Positions 44,539-56,718 of a DNA stretch of 64,000 nt are shown one piece after another. Numbering within the stretch: position 1 is the first letter of the stretch; each line of letters begins with the position of its first letter. Source of the stretch: Flammula alnicola. Taxonomy: Eukaryota > Basidiomycota > Agaricomycetes > Agaricales > Strophariaceae. The stretch lies in NCBI GenBank assembly GCA_015499995.1, contig JADNRV010000103.1, positions 1 to 64,000 of the forward strand. The letters run 5' to 3'. Under the pieces are notes generated by a model. That model did no database searches. It saw nothing but the letters and a program-made list of their open reading frames with translations, and was not told the DNA's origin. The position numbers and the translations under genes are program-made.

Positions 44539-47500
44539 ATGCATCGTCTCACTCGTAAAGCATTCCGTCCTGCGCGTTTTGTATGCAATGTTTCAGGTTG
44601 CAGCAAGCGGTGTGTGACAGAGTACGGCTTGAGACGACATCACGAGTCTCTTCACGCCATCCCTGTCGACCTTTTACCACCCGATGCACCCATCGATCTG
44701 CCGGATGTGGACCCACCACCACCCTATGAACCTCGTACCCCCTCTCCCACATTTTCCTCACGCCGATCCCCCCGACGAACACCGCGAGGTACCCCAATTC
44801 GCGTTCGAACATCCCCCCCACACAGGCTTGCCAATCTCCAAGGGCTCGTTATCGAGACGCATCCCATTCTGGATGGTAAGTTTAATGGATTATTTTATTC
44901 CATATGCAATGGTTTATTTAGTTTGCTTCACTCTTTCCAGGAACACCCTGCGATGCAGAGGGGAACGACCTTCAGGATGGATCCCCTCCACCGCCTCGAA
45001 GTCATCGTGCACCGGAAGACTTCTCGCCCTTTACCGGCAGGTCCGAGTTTGAATTCGCTGAGTTCCTGTACACACATGAAGAGATGTCCGCCAGGAAGAT
45101 TGACCGACTCATGAACTTACTGGCGTCGTTGTACAATCAACCTCCGCCCTTTGCCGACCACAAAGAACTTTATTCGATTATCGACTCCGTGCAGCAGGGC
45201 GATGTTCCATGGAACAGTTTCTCCATCGCATATAATGGCCCACGGCCAGAAGAAGGACCGGTACCGCCATGGATGGATCAGAAATTCGAAGTCTGGTTCC
45301 GCGATGTCCTTCAGGTGCTCGAGAATCAAATCGGCAATCCGGATTTCAAGGGCGAGATGGACTATGCACCCAAGCGGGTGTCTCGAAATCGCAAGCGACG
45401 GTATAGGGATCTCATGTCAGGCAATTGGAGCTGGGAACAAGCAGTGAGCTGCCTTCGCATTTTGTCCTGAATTTTTACTAACATGCGAGCAGGACGAAAT
45501 CGCCAAAGACGAATCAACCCATGGGGCGATGTTTGCGCCCATTGTGCTCGGTAGCGATAAGACAACAGTCTCTGTCGCAACTGGGCAAAATGACTTCTAC
45601 CCGCTCTATGCGTCATTGGGCAATGTACACAACTCTGTTCGCCGTGCGCATCGTAATGCAGTAGCCTTGGTTGGTTTCCTCGCTGTACCCAAAAGTATGT
45701 TCTTCCCTCTTCACATATACTCAGTACAGCTAATATATTTGAACTTTAGCGAGCAAGGAATATGCCGACAAAGTAGACTTCCGCAAGTTTCGCCGCCAAC
45801 TCTTCCATTCCTCCCTCGAACACATCCTCTCGTCTGTCCGGCCACATATGACCGTGCCACGTGTGACGCGCTGTGCAGACGGCCATTATCGACGTGTCAT
45901 TTATGGCCTGGGGCCGTACATTGCCGACTATCCTGAACAGGCGCTTCTCGCATGCATCGTTCAAAACTGGTGTCCTAAGTATGTTTCCTTGCTCAACAAT
46001 AACTTGATCTTTTCTGACGATAATTTGTTTAGATGTACTGCTCCGCCCACTGATTTAGACGGCGATCTGAATGGGCTACGGTCCCACCTCCACACAGATA
46101 CCTTGCTCAACTCCGGAGCCATCTCTTTGCAGGAGCTATGGGATGATTATGGAATCGTCGGAGAACTTCTCGTGAGTGCCATACCACTATTACGTCCAAT
46201 TGAAGCATCTCTAATATCTTTACAGCCATTTACTACTGCCTTTCCACGAGCCGACATTCACGAGCTCCTGTCACCCGACCTCCTCCATCAGATCATCAAG
46301 GGCACGTTTAAGGATCACCTCGTCGACTGGGTAGGGCAATGGATCACGCAGACATATCCCAAAGCTGAGGCTGAGCGGATCTTGGCAGATATTGACCGAC
46401 GGTAAGTTACTATCATTCTTCAATGAAACCAGAGCACTAATTGGAACTCAATTATAGTATTGCAGTTGTGCCTTCCTTCCCAGGCCTTCGGCACTTTCAC
46501 GAGGGACGAGGATTCAAGCAGTGGACGGGCAATGACTCAAAGGGCTTGATGAAGGTATGAACTAATATATTACTCTATCGAGACGACATCGCTAACAACT
46601 CTCTAATCTTGTAGGTTTATCTCCCCGCCATTTCTGGCCATGTACCTGAGGAGATGGTCAAGGCAGTGGCAGCTCTAATCGAGTTCTGTTACCTTGTCCG
46701 CCGGTCGATTATTGACGAAGATACCTTGGTCGAAATCGACGCGGCACTCACACGGTTTCACCAGCACCGTGAAGTCTTCCGTGACGTCCGACCAGATGGC
46801 TTTTCCCTTCCTCGCCAACACTCCCTCGTACACTACCGCTTCATGATCACACAGTTCGGTGCGCCGAATGGACTCTGTTCATCGATCACGGAGTCGAAGC
46901 ATATCAAGGCTGTCAAAAAGCCCTATCGTCGATCAAGCCGCAATAAACCTCTCGGCCAGATGCTGGTTTCTAACCAGAGGAACGACAAACTGGCTGCAGC
47001 TCGTGTGGACTTCAAGGCTCGAGGGATGTTGGACGGCCCCAATCTCTCCGGATTTCTGGGCGAGCTATGTGCTGGACTCAAGGCCGACGATCTCGCAGAC
47101 CATGAAGATCTGGAACATGACGCCGCAGCTGCTGCTCAACCAGCAGTGGATGAAGACGCCGGCGCTGCTCAAGCAGATGAAGATGCCGGTGACGACGTGG
47201 GGGCGCTGGATGCTCGGGAAGTTAATGATGCAGGCGCAGTGGACGAGCCGTTGGCGGAGGCTGAGGTCAAGTTGGCCAAGACTTATGGTACGTCTGTCAG
47301 CTCAAACCAACAAACCATTTCCTAATCTACCCAACAGTGCGTCGACTTCCTCGAGATATCTACCTGCTTGCTGCCCGTGTCAATCAGCCCCAGCTACCCC
47401 TCCTTACACGCCGCTTCCTCTACGCCACCTTAAATCCCGACTCGCCGGTCCCAGCATCCCCCAATGAGCTTCCTGACATTTCGGGTAAAACCTATGTCTA

Positions 47501-48002
47501 CAACTCAGCGCGTGCCGTGTTTTATGCGCCGAGCGATCTCTCCGGACTAGGTGGGCTGCATCATGAGCGCATCAGGTCTGTGAGCTCATGGTATGGCGGC
47601 GCCGCCCGCCGTGATTGCATCTTCGTGGGTAACACAGATGCTGAGCCCGATGCGGAGGGCTTTGCAAATCTCCACGTCGCACGGGTGTTCCTTTTCTTTT
47701 CCTTCAGTCACGACGGCGTCACATATCCATGTGCTCTCGTGCAGTGGTTCTCAGCAGTCGGAGATGCACCGGATGAGGAGACCACCATGTGGATGGTTGA
47801 ACCCGATTTTCGAGGAAGCAAACGGTCTCTCGAGGTCATTCATCTTGATACTGTGTTGCGAGGGGCCCATCTCATTGGGGCGGCAGGTCCTAATTTCTTA
47901 CCCACAGACGCAATGTTTGACTTTTCCAAGTCTTTAGATTCCTTTCACACTTTCTACGTTAATAAGTACATAGATTATCATGCTCATGAGGTCGCATTTT
48001 AA
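44539..48002 (+). CDS. Plavaka-type transposase with N-terminal C2H2 finger, 1006 aa
   Basis: Nine exons: 44539-44875, 44941-45443, 45493-45694, 45750-45978, 46033-46171, 46226-46401, 46458-46554, 46615-47287, 47338-48002, all frame-preserving. A zinc finger stands at the N-terminus (FVCNVSGCSKRCVTEYGLRRHHESLH), then a proline-rich linker, FEFAEFLYTHEEMSARKID, VSRNRKRRYRDLMSGNWSWEQA, GSDKTTVSVATGQNDFYPLYASLGN (the strand-Asp segment typical of Plavaka catalytic regions), CADGHYRRVIYGLGPYIADYPEQ, LLSPDLLHQIIKGTFKDHLVDW, VPSFPGLRHFHEGRGFKQWTGND and ITESKHIKAVKKPYRRSSRN. The C-terminus is acidic and then globular. It should recognise the terminal and subterminal repeats and cut and paste the element. 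Confidence 0.88.
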
Positions 48003-48153
48003 TGCCATTACACCGTTCCATTCATAAATATACCTTCTGAGTTGCTTTTGAGTGAGAAAAAATTGTCTTTGCGTGAGATCTAATCAGTCATGTGATGAAC
48101 GCGCGTTAAAATTTGATAGAGACTCGGAGGGCTGCTCTGACTGCTGACTTACC

Positions 48154-48687
48154 ATGGCAAATCCAAACCAGCCTTCACCGCTTCCTCCTGCAAGTGCCGA
48201 GTGGTGCTTCAAGGGCCCTGGCCCCGATTCACTATCTGATGAGCCTGCTTCCTCGTACAATCAGCGTCGTGTTTGCCGCTACATGACTTACAAGATCTCG
48301 CGCTATCAAAATCGGAACAATGACATGGAGGACGACAACTGTTCGGTGATCACAAGTTCTTGCACATGGGAACATGAGGTAAGTACTTCCTACTGTGATA
48401 TTCATAAACTTATCATCTGAATTTCATAGCTTTCTATTTCTGAATCGTTTAGCGACTCCGACTCGGAGCCTCTGAGTCCGGAGTCACCTCCCTCGGAACC
48501 ACTTCCCACAACACCACATGACATTGATGAGGAGAGCCAGCAACCAAAACACTACGAAAGCCAATTCCGCATGGTCGAAGCAGCCACAGAAATGTTGAGG
48601 GAAATAGCAAGGTTGGAGGAGCAGTTAAAGTATCTTACATGCAAACAGGATGCTATCTTAAAAGAACTTGGGCTCGGAATATCATAG
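48154..48687 (+). CDS. small Plavaka-element protein with C-terminal coiled coil, 160 aa
   Basis: Exons 48154-48378 and 48430-48687 around a 51-bp GTAAGT...TCATAG intron (phase 0). Start MANPNQPSPLPPASAEWCFKG. A central acidic-serine stretch (ESFSDSDSEPLSPESPPSEP) is followed by a helix with heptad hydrophobics (MVEAATEMLREIARLEEQLK). It lies 150 bp downstream of the transposase, before the right subterminal repeats. It is perhaps an oligomerising cofactor. I know no named family. Confidence 0.65.
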
Positions 48688-48873
48688 CTATGTCACAATG
48701 TGTCTATTATTATGTTTTTATTCATTATATATCAACACTGGGACATGTTAGGATCGAAAGCATGAAAGCGAGAGAAGTTGGGAAAAGCTCTATCAAACTT
48801 GAATTAAAGGGCTAAAAAAAGGGGCCCAAAAGCGAAAGCCTCGAAAAGCGATAAGAAGTGGTCGTGAAAGGGT

Positions 48874-48890
48874 TTGTCATTTTACTGATG
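48874..48890 (-). repeat. right terminal inverted repeat of the Plavaka-like element
   Basis: On the minus strand CATCAGTAAAATGACAA, one mismatch to the left end; followed by CA, as is the left. Confidence 0.8.
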
Positions 48891-49624
48891 CAGGGCTGAG
48901 GGCATGTCAGTAATCTGCACTATTTTATCCAGTCGAAATTATTTCTTAATCGTCATATACAGTTCGAGCCGGGGGAAATTCCGCATTGATGAAAGTGGTG
49001 TATCGTGATGGTAGGTGATGCTCCTGTCATACATTGCTCACTCTCTTATCGACCCTACCTTACCGTGGTGTAGGTGCCATATATTACCTATATCTATTCG
49101 GCAGGTTTCACTCCATGCAAGTTGTAAATCAACACTGATCGTGGACTAGTTTTGTCAAGTGTTAATATCATCGTCGTCAAAATACTTCCCGTATGTGATC
49201 ATTCGTATAGATCATTTGTGCTTCAATCTCATACAGTAAACAATAGCCGCAGTATCAGCATCTCTTTACTTCGTGCGTCCTCCTGTCCTCAAATTTCAAA
49301 GGGTTTGCTTATGCGACATAGGATGGAGCGATGCTTCCATTCCATGCTCACCAGCCGGGTTCTTCTCCATATTCGGGCACATACCAGCGAACACCGCGTT
49401 TATTCCGACGGATTAACTGAATTGAATTCGATCTATCAAAATGACACTCAGATTACACTCGACGCTCTACCTCGCGCAACCGTAATCAGGATCACTTGAA
49501 AAGCGAGGACCATCGTTGGACCATCGAGATGATTTCTTATGGTTCCCCAAACTTGGTTTACGCCCGTGTATTTATATTACCTTGTCGCTTCGTCTCTTGA
49601 ATATTCGTTGTGTGTCAGCCATCT

Positions 49625-49726
49625 CACTGGAGGCAAACAACGAGGCGGTTAATTTTGAACTGCCTTTAGGTCGGTTGATGAGGCGGTTGAAACACAGTTG
49701 AAAGGCAGTTGCCTCACGGTTGACCC
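49625..49726 (+). repeat. left terminal inverted repeat of the CACTA element
   Basis: Starts CACTGGAGGCAAACAACGAG; includes TGAACTGCCTTTAGGTCGGT and several GGTTGA/GGCGGTT words. Its inverted partner is 59464-59565. Confidence 0.9.
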
Positions 49727-49896
49727 ATATGGCTGCGTGATCGAGACCAAATTGCAGCCAAATTGGGATACAATCGACGTCAATTCCGGCTGTATTGGCA
49801 CGTGACTAGAGATCACGTTGGATGATCTTTACCGATAACATCTGTACTTATCTTCAGACGTCTGATGAATTTGCTCGTTGTTTCTCCTCCACCATC

Positions 49897-52800
49897 ATGG
49901 TCGTTTGCACTTGCTCTGAGTGTATAAAATCCACTGTCACTGTCCATGGCACACAACAACCAGGCCGAGAAGTGTCTGTAATAACACGGCGAGATCATGA
50001 AAGACAGAATCAACGACATGCATCACCTTCCAGTACCCGCAAACGATATTCATCACCATCATCATCACGACCAAGCTCAGCACCAAAGCCTTCCAAAGCA
50101 TCAGACTCCTCTCCAAAGGGTGTGTAATGAAAGTATTTTTATTGATTCTGGCTAATAAATAATTCAGAGATTGTGTTTTCAATGGAACCAATTGTGAAAT
50201 TCATCTGTGTTCTTGTTATCTGGCTCCATATTCGAGCTGGTGTGAGCCGTTCGGTGGCTAATACTGTTCTCCATGCTATCCGGTTCATTCTTTCGGCAAC
50301 TATCCACCTCATTGAAACTGCTCTTGGTTTATCGGGCATCCATGTCAAGCTTCCTGATATCCAACTCCCTCGTGATGTTCGTACAGCATATCAGCGGCAG
50401 TGTGCAGAGCCTGATATCATTCGAACAGTCTGTTGTCTTCGGTGTTTCTCCCTCATTTCTCGCCCAATTCCCTGGACATGTCAGTGGAAGGAGTCTCCTA
50501 GATCACGACCCTGTGGTACTGAGCTCTGGAAACTCCAAAACACATCCAAAGGGCCAAAATGGATTCCACGGCGCATGTATTCCACACAATCCTTTGATTC
50601 CTGGCTTCGATTCTTCTTATCTCGCCAGATAATCGAAGAAAGCCTTAGGGATACATTTCACCAACGTGTTAATAATCCAACAGCTGCATATGGTGGAGAT
50701 ATGCATGACGTGCAGGATAGCCCTGCTTGGCAGCATTTGAATGGTGTTTTTCAGACGCCTTATCATCTAGTATTCAGAATTTATGTTGATTGGTTTAATC
50801 CTTTCGGTAATAAAATTGCAGGTAAGTCATTTAATTGTATATTCAAAGATATTTCTAACTTTCTGAAAAGGCAAGACTGCATCGTGTGGAACTATTGCAC
50901 TTTATTGCTTGAATTTACCCCCACATCTACGCTACCGACCTGAGAACATCTTTATTGTTGGTCTCACACCTCCTCCTCGTGCCCCAAACATGACAACCAT
51001 CTCTCATGTTATCAATCCTCTGGTCGATTCTGTCCTCAAATATGCTCCTGCTCCAGGTCAGCTTGTACCAACCTTTCAATATCCGAATGGTATTCCCGTG
51101 GAAGTAAAGACTGCACCTCTGATTTCTGATTTGGAAGCAAGCCGCAAAGTTGGTGGTTTTTTGGCGCATGCCGCTACTATGTTCTGCTCTTTCTGCCTCT
51201 GTACTTCTGCTCAGATTGAAGATCTCGATTTTCAATCCTGGCAGCTCCGCAGCGGTGCAGAGGTACGAGCCCAGGCCCAGATGTGGCTAGATTTAGAAAC
51301 AAAGAGTGGACGAGAAGAACATTCGAAAGCAACCGGCGTTCGGTGGACTCCACTCCATCGTCTTCCATACTGGGACCCAGTAGCACATGTTATGCTGGGC
51401 TTTATGCATAACTGGCTTGAGGGCATTCTCGAGCATCAGCTTCGGACACTCTGGGGTATCGGACGGGATATTGGGGATACTGAAAAGGTCCAAGAAATAG
51501 AGGAGGATGAACAGTGGACAGAAACAGATGTTTCTGACTCTGCTGATGAGCTTGATGATCTACGCCAAGAAGCAGCAGAGTATGACAGCCAGGCTGCTAG
51601 CTTTATCCCATCTACATCTCATCGCCCAACACGTTCCTCAACACTATCTTCTCAGGCATCATCCCAAGGCTCATCTACAACACCAACCCAGAACAGCCAC
51701 CAAACATATTCTGCTCTCTATGATATGGATGAAGAGCATGAGGACCCAGATCCTGGGGATCCTGATTTTGTCCCAGTTGATATCCCTCCTTTCAGCTTCA
51801 AGGACACAGAGCTCCAAGCAATCCGGGATTGTATTTCCACCATTACTCTTCCGACATGGGTAGAGCGGCCACCAACCAATCTAGGTGAAAAAAGCCACGG
51901 AAAGCTTAAAGGTCGCGATCACCTGTCACTGTTCAGTTGTATTTTCCCTCTCATTATTCCCGAGTTCTGGTATTTTGCCACTGCTACAGAATCTCCTCGC
52001 CGACATCTTGAATCTTTCCACCATCTGGTTTCTGCCACCAACATCATCTCTTCATTCAAAGCCTCGAATGCTGCTGCAGATGCCTACACCCAACACTATG
52101 TTCAATATCGAGCATCAATTCAAGCCCTTTTTCCGCATTATCATTCCAAGCCAAATCACCACTATGCTATGCATAATGGAGCTCTTCTGAAATACTGGGG
52201 GCCTCTTCCAGCTCTCAGCGAGTTTCCAGGCGAGCGATTGAATGGCATGTTGCAGAAAATCAACACCAATCGAAAATTCAGTATGTTTTTACAATTTCAT
52301 ATAAAATGTATACAGTATAGCTGATATAGAATATACTAGGGGATCTTGATCTCACTATGCTCCGACAAATGAGCCGTCGAGCGTATTTGGATGCTTTGCT
52401 GTGTGATGGAGATGCAGCTTCAAAAGAGTTTTCCAATATCCTGGAACCCATGGATGTATCCAGAAATAGCCCACCATCTCTCCATCCAACTGAAGTGGCA
52501 ACATTCCTAAAGAATGCAACTCAATTTGTGCTGGAAGACTATGATGCCTTGCTTCACTATCTGCAGCACACTGGACGTCAATATCGTGCCTTCCATGCTA
52601 TTCCTCACCCCCCCAATGCCCTTGTTCTCCCCCCATACGCAGCACATCCTTTACAGTTCCATCATTTCGAGCATACCTTTAGCTGCCAGCAGTCACACGA
52701 GGGAAATAGTGCTATTCAGTTCTACAATCCTCGAACGCAAAGCCAAGATACAGGATTTATCCATACAATTTGGAGATTACCACTTAATGCGGTAATTCAC

Positions 52801-53043
52801 ACATTTGTTGTTGTCCAAACTCACTGTCCACTATCCACTCTCGACGAGGAGCGTGCACCATTCATTCACTATCCTGGGTTTATGACTCGGATTTGTGATG
52901 CACTCCCCTCTAAACACTTTGCAATCATTGAACCCACCCATATTATCACACATCTCACAACTTTCCGGAGGCCAGCAGGAACTTATGGTATTGAAAAAGA
53001 AACATTAGTGGTGTGTTGGGCTTTAAATAGAGGGAGGCGATAG
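49897..53043 (+). CDS. CACTA (Tnp2-like) transposase, 996 aa
   Basis: Four exons: 49897-50119, 50168-50821, 50871-52280, 52340-53043, with 48-59 bp GT-AG introns. The N-terminus has a Cys pair (CTCSEC) and a Ser/Arg-rich stretch. The core has YVDWFNPFGNKIAGKTASCG, LNLPPHLRYRPENIFIVGLT, PLISDLEASRKVGGFLAHAA with FCSFCLC, GVRWTPLHRLPYWDPVAHV and LGFMHNWLEGILEHQL, a block order I know from agaric CACTA transposases. An acidic-serine linker follows, then a C-terminal part with GERLNGMLQKINTNRKF and MLRQMSRRAYLDALLCDGD. No frameshift or stop is present, so the element may be autonomous. Confidence 0.88.
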
Positions 53044-55620
53044 GGAAGTGGATAATATATACAATCAGTCCGTAAATGTAGGGCCCATCCACTTTGATAT
53101 AACTGTAATAATTGAGAGACCATTCAATGGTAGATTGACAAGCTTATCCTTGAGTACAGTGCCTTCACCAGCGAGTCGAGGATAGGCACATCTTATAGCA
53201 GTCGAGAAATCGAATGAACGAGACTTGAGCCGTGCCGTGCATGTCTCCTCGTCGATATCGCCACCCATGCCTCGAAAAAATGGCCGAATTGAAAGGAAGC
53301 AACACTACAGATTCACAGATGACATGGAGGTCATACAGGCATCTGCTGGTGCGCTGCTATCAATGGTTGTGGAGCCGATTCATGCGGGTCACGGATGGAC
53401 GACAAGAAGGCTGTACTGCGAGACAGATAATGCTGCAGTCGTAAAGGAGGGCGCGAGGCTTGAAGCTTGAAGAATGATGTAAGTAACATTCACTGATCTC
53501 ATTGTCAACGTGAACTTACCTGATCATATGTCTGCAAGTCCGTCCGGCATCGCCCTGCTGCTGTGCCAAGCCCTCGAGCTCCGCCGTGCATGCCTCCTTC
53601 TCTGTCCAACAGCATACCGTGCTCCGAGTGCAACGAGCTCGACTCCTCCTCTATATCGCCACCGGTGTGAGAAACGGCGGATGTGGAGGGATCGACATTC
53701 CCCAAGGTGGCCGAGTGATGACTAGAGGGCGATGATGAACTAGTGGGGGTCAAAAGCTGGGGATAACTGTTTTGCAAGACATTCGTCTCAGGGTGTTCCA
53801 ACGAGTGCGCTGGACGGTTGGGAGATTGCACATACAATGTGGGGTGGCAGTAGCGTTACCAGATCTGCCTGACGCAGTATCCTCGCGGAGGAAAAATGGC
53901 GCAGGAGATGGCAACCGATGCCGGCTATAGCTGGGTCATAACCCCACGAGGGGACATTCAGCAGGGTCTGCATTTGAATGGGAGTCGGAACGATGTTGAT
54001 CATGCTCTGGGGGATTTGAGGGGTGGGGATATGGCTGGGGTAATAAATCGAAGGCGTAGGCGGCGGTGGAGAAAGGCCATACTGAGTGAACCCTGAGTGA
54101 TATGCCACGCCGTGCAGCGCCCCTCGAGAAGGACAATAGTGGCAGATTCTGTCTGGTGTGTAGCAAGGCGAGATTGTGTCTGAGCGATAGATTGTATCTC
54201 TATCCCAGTATTGCTCCTCGCCCGCTGTACGATGAGCCGTCCCCGTTGCATGAGAATTGCCGGCTTCTAGAGCTCCTAAACCGCGAGCGTGGAGTGGCGC
54301 TTGTTCATGATATGCTATTGGTAGATTGTGATTGAATGGGTCGATGAAAGGAGTGATGTAGAAAAACGTCAGCGACGGCGCTCCTCCTGGAACAGAATTG
54401 ACTTGTAACAAAACTGCGTGTGCAGTTGTATCAACATTAGCGTGTTCCTGATGCGCGTTTTCATTGTCGACGGTGTAGACGAAGCGCTGCCGGATCTGGA
54501 TTTGAGAACCCGCAGGGCCAATGGTCAACCCATCGAACGATTCGCGAGCAGTGGAGGCATTTGGGAATGGTTCTATGCCGCCGCTAGTAGCCTTCTGCTC
54601 AGGAACAGCGAAAGCCCGGCAGAACCGAAGCCTGCCTACGAACAATGGATAAAGCACTGCCTGGGTCTGTGTGATGGGTACGTGCCGCCGTATTCTGCCC
54701 TCGAACAAGCTTGCTGAGTCGTGTTCGCCAGTGCTGATGTCATCGATGAGCCCGAGGACAAGAGGCCTAAGGAATGAGGTAAGTAAAGCTTGCCGCTACT
54801 AAAAACGAGAACTTACCGGGTGTCTGCAAGTCCATCCCATCATCTCCGTGCTGCGCTGAGCCCTCAACCACACACTATACTTGTCGTACCCAATGTTCGA
54901 ATGACGGGTCAGTTGCAGACGGAGTAGTGCGAGGTGTCATTGTTGTTAGCTGGTAAACGCAGAACAAGTGAGTACTTGAACATCGTATTCTGTGTCCAGG
55001 GTGGCTTACCTCATAGACTCTGCATTGGCTCCTCTTTTCCCCCATATCCGCCGTTATCTTTCAAAGGAAGGGTCGGCAGCATCTAGGTGCCTCCGTTGCC
55101 CTGCTCTGAGCATGATGGGTACGTCTCCTCGATATAGCCACCGGCGCCTCGAAAGCCTGGCTGAAGGACAGCAGACGACGCGGAGGTTGTACGTGGCTCT
55201 GCTGTTGCGCTGCTCTCGACGGTTGCATAGCCGATTTCTTGGATGGTGCTGGCACAATGGGCTGGACGACGAGAATGCTGCAAGGCAGGCAAAGTAAGTG
55301 TCTTGTATCCATTTCTGGTGGTTGAATACTCACCATATCCCAGCCATCCATGCTATGTGCTGGTTACCGACGTTGACGGCACCTGGCACAGTCCTCGCCC
55401 AAAGCGGTTCTCGCGCCCATCCTCCATCCACCCCACGACGAGCCGCAGCGAGCACCCGAGTCACCAGGCGGCAGGACCCAAGACCGCACGCACATGCTGT
55501 CCATGATGTCGAGCAGCTGGTCGTCTGCCGCGCTGTTGTCGATCGCCGCAGTCGATCGTCGAACTGCCAACGGCACTTCCTGAGCCCCCTAAACCTCCCA
55601 ACAACACGCTTGTCCCTCCC
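53044..55620 (-). other. element cargo with exon-like, internally repeated segments
   Basis: Minus-strand features include a long open frame (54708-53788, Pro/Ser/Thr-rich, with PPPPTPSIYYPSHIPTPQIP) and several donor-like GTAAGT sites (minus strand at about 53520 and 54815). Related segments recur: a GGDIEEES-type peptide near 53660, GGYIEETY near 55150 and GGDIDEET near 53260, and DLQT immediately before the donors at 53520 and 54815. I could not assemble a complete gene. The segment may be degenerate captured exons that were duplicated inside the transposon. Confidence 0.4.
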
Positions 55621-56011
55621 TGGGTTTAACTCGTCATCGTCGGTGTACCAGATCCGTTGTTACTGCTGCTAGGGTTCGGGTCGCCGGGAAATCGTTGGGG
55701 TCCCCGGTCCATCGCTGGCTGAAAGTACTGCAGGAGTCGTGCCCGGGAGTCGTGCCCAGGCCAGACGTGTTTTGTGTCATGGTGGATCGCCGCCGTCTCA
55801 TGGTCGCGATTTGAACGAATAAAGCGAAGGCGACCTGTCGTCGTTTCCTATGTGAGTGGTTAGCAACGGGATAGATAACTAAAATGGGCTGGTAGTTGCT
55901 TACCAGTGACCTGGTACAGCTCCTAGCCCTTGTCTTGCCTGTGGCGCATTTCTCCTCGCGCATCCTCATTCGTCGACATTTGTCTGGCGTTCTGAGGTTG
56001 TCGTGCACTCG

Positions 56012-56480
56012 TTACATGACTCCAGTGAGCACCCAGAATATACGGAGCAAACCACCGATGCCGCATCCTGTATTTTAATTTTGTGAGTCAAGGGAAGAAA
56101 AAGGAGGCAGTGAAACACTTACCAAGGACGAAAGCGACGGCTCTGCCCTCCCAATGACCAAGATTGACGAAAGAGTAGTGTAGACGGTCCACGAAGGATC
56201 CCTTGTGTTCACTGTGGTGTTTGTGGTGGTGCTGGTGATGATGCTTGTAGTGGTATCGCCCAACACTGACTTTGTTGAATCAATAGCAGAAACCGACTTT
56301 TAGAGAGAGCTAGCACGAAAATTCCAAAGCAGCAACTCACCTCTTCGTAAGTTCTTGGGCTGAGCTGCTTGATTTGCTCGAAGACCAGTCGTCGTTCTTG
56401 CAGGTGTCGGATTTACGACTGGATCTAGATCTACAAGAACGATATGAGCAGGAAAGAAAGCATTGCATTGGTCGCTTGGA
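56012..56480 (-). pseudogene. captured 3' exons of a host membrane-protein gene inside the CACTA element
   Basis: Three exon-like pieces on the minus strand join in frame: one ending at 56341 (VDLDPVVNPTPARTTTGLR), 56269-56123 and 56067-56012, with introns GTGAGT...CAAAG (71 bp) and GTAAGT...TACAG (55 bp). The joined peptide has a histidine-rich stretch (GRYHYKHHHQHHHKHHSEHK), then SFVDRLHYSFVNLGHWEGRA and a hydrophobic helix (VAFVLGCGIGGLLRIFWVL) that ends GVM-stop. This combination resembles the C-terminus of an agaric membrane protein I recall but cannot name. The upstream part is not intact, and the stop directly after the helix suggests truncation. Confidence 0.5.
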
Positions 56481-56682
56481 CACAGCAGCAGCACACTATA
56501 AGGGCTACGACAGTGGCGACGATGCGAGGCAGCAACAATGCAAGGTGGTGGCAATGCGAGGCAGTGACAATGCGAGAGTGGTGGGAGGCACTTGCTGGAG
56601 TTCGACAGAAGCTAGTACAAGATCAACTTGTATGTAAGTATCAAGGGGGTACCGGGATTACAATGCCGGGCCTGATGTAGGT

Positions 56683-56718
56683 AGGGAGGGTCGGCCGCCA
56701 GGCCGCTAAATTTTTTGT
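56683..56718 (+). repeat. short direct repeat, copy 1
   Basis: GGGAGGGTCGGCCGCCAGGC and the following CGCTAAATTTTTTG resemble 57331-57368 (CATCCGCCAGGTCCTTAAAT and on). The copies are about 650 bp apart and may bound a nested insertion in the CACTA element. Confidence 0.35.

Larger units (their letters stand above)
41893..48890. mobile_element. Plavaka-like DNA transposon, 6998 bp, apparently complete
   Basis: Bounded by a 17-bp inverted repeat CATCAGTAAAATxACAA (left 41893-41909; right, reversed, 48874-48890; one mismatch) and flanked by CA on both sides (41891-41892 and 48891-48892), a likely 2-bp target duplication. Deleting the element with one CA rejoins the host gene exactly in frame. 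Many GCTTT/AAAGC words fill both subterminal regions. Inside are three genes: a 612-aa accessory protein (minus), a 1006-aa zinc-finger transposase (plus) and a 160-aa coiled-coil protein (plus). The transposase matches my memory of the Plavaka group of CACTA-like elements in agarics. All three genes lack stops or frameshifts, so insertion may be recent. Confidence 0.85.
40934..49499 (+). pseudogene. DUF6533-type membrane protein gene split by a transposon
   Basis: Left part: start MSAAESAAEVAALTGAIHDMHL; N-terminal splicing not resolved; then exon ends at 41279, 41331-41390, 41444-41476, 41533-41664, 41721-41819, 41867-41892. Right part: 48893-48905, 48963-49010, 49074-49100, 49150-49190, 49302-49499. 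Together they give the known pattern: WDYLITFSMEVDLVW, VLYHQLGRDLNK, ELILTLRTWAVWDRNARL, several hydrophobic helices, CFVTKANHMLILCWVVLIVW, then after the element FRAGGNSALMKVVYRDG, YYLYLFVLSSVNIIVV and MERCFHSMLTSRVLLHIR. DUF6533 proteins are multi-pass membrane proteins of unknown role. A 7.0-kb transposon sits inside exon 41867-48905. One intron (49101-49149) would be GC-AG. Confidence 0.8.
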
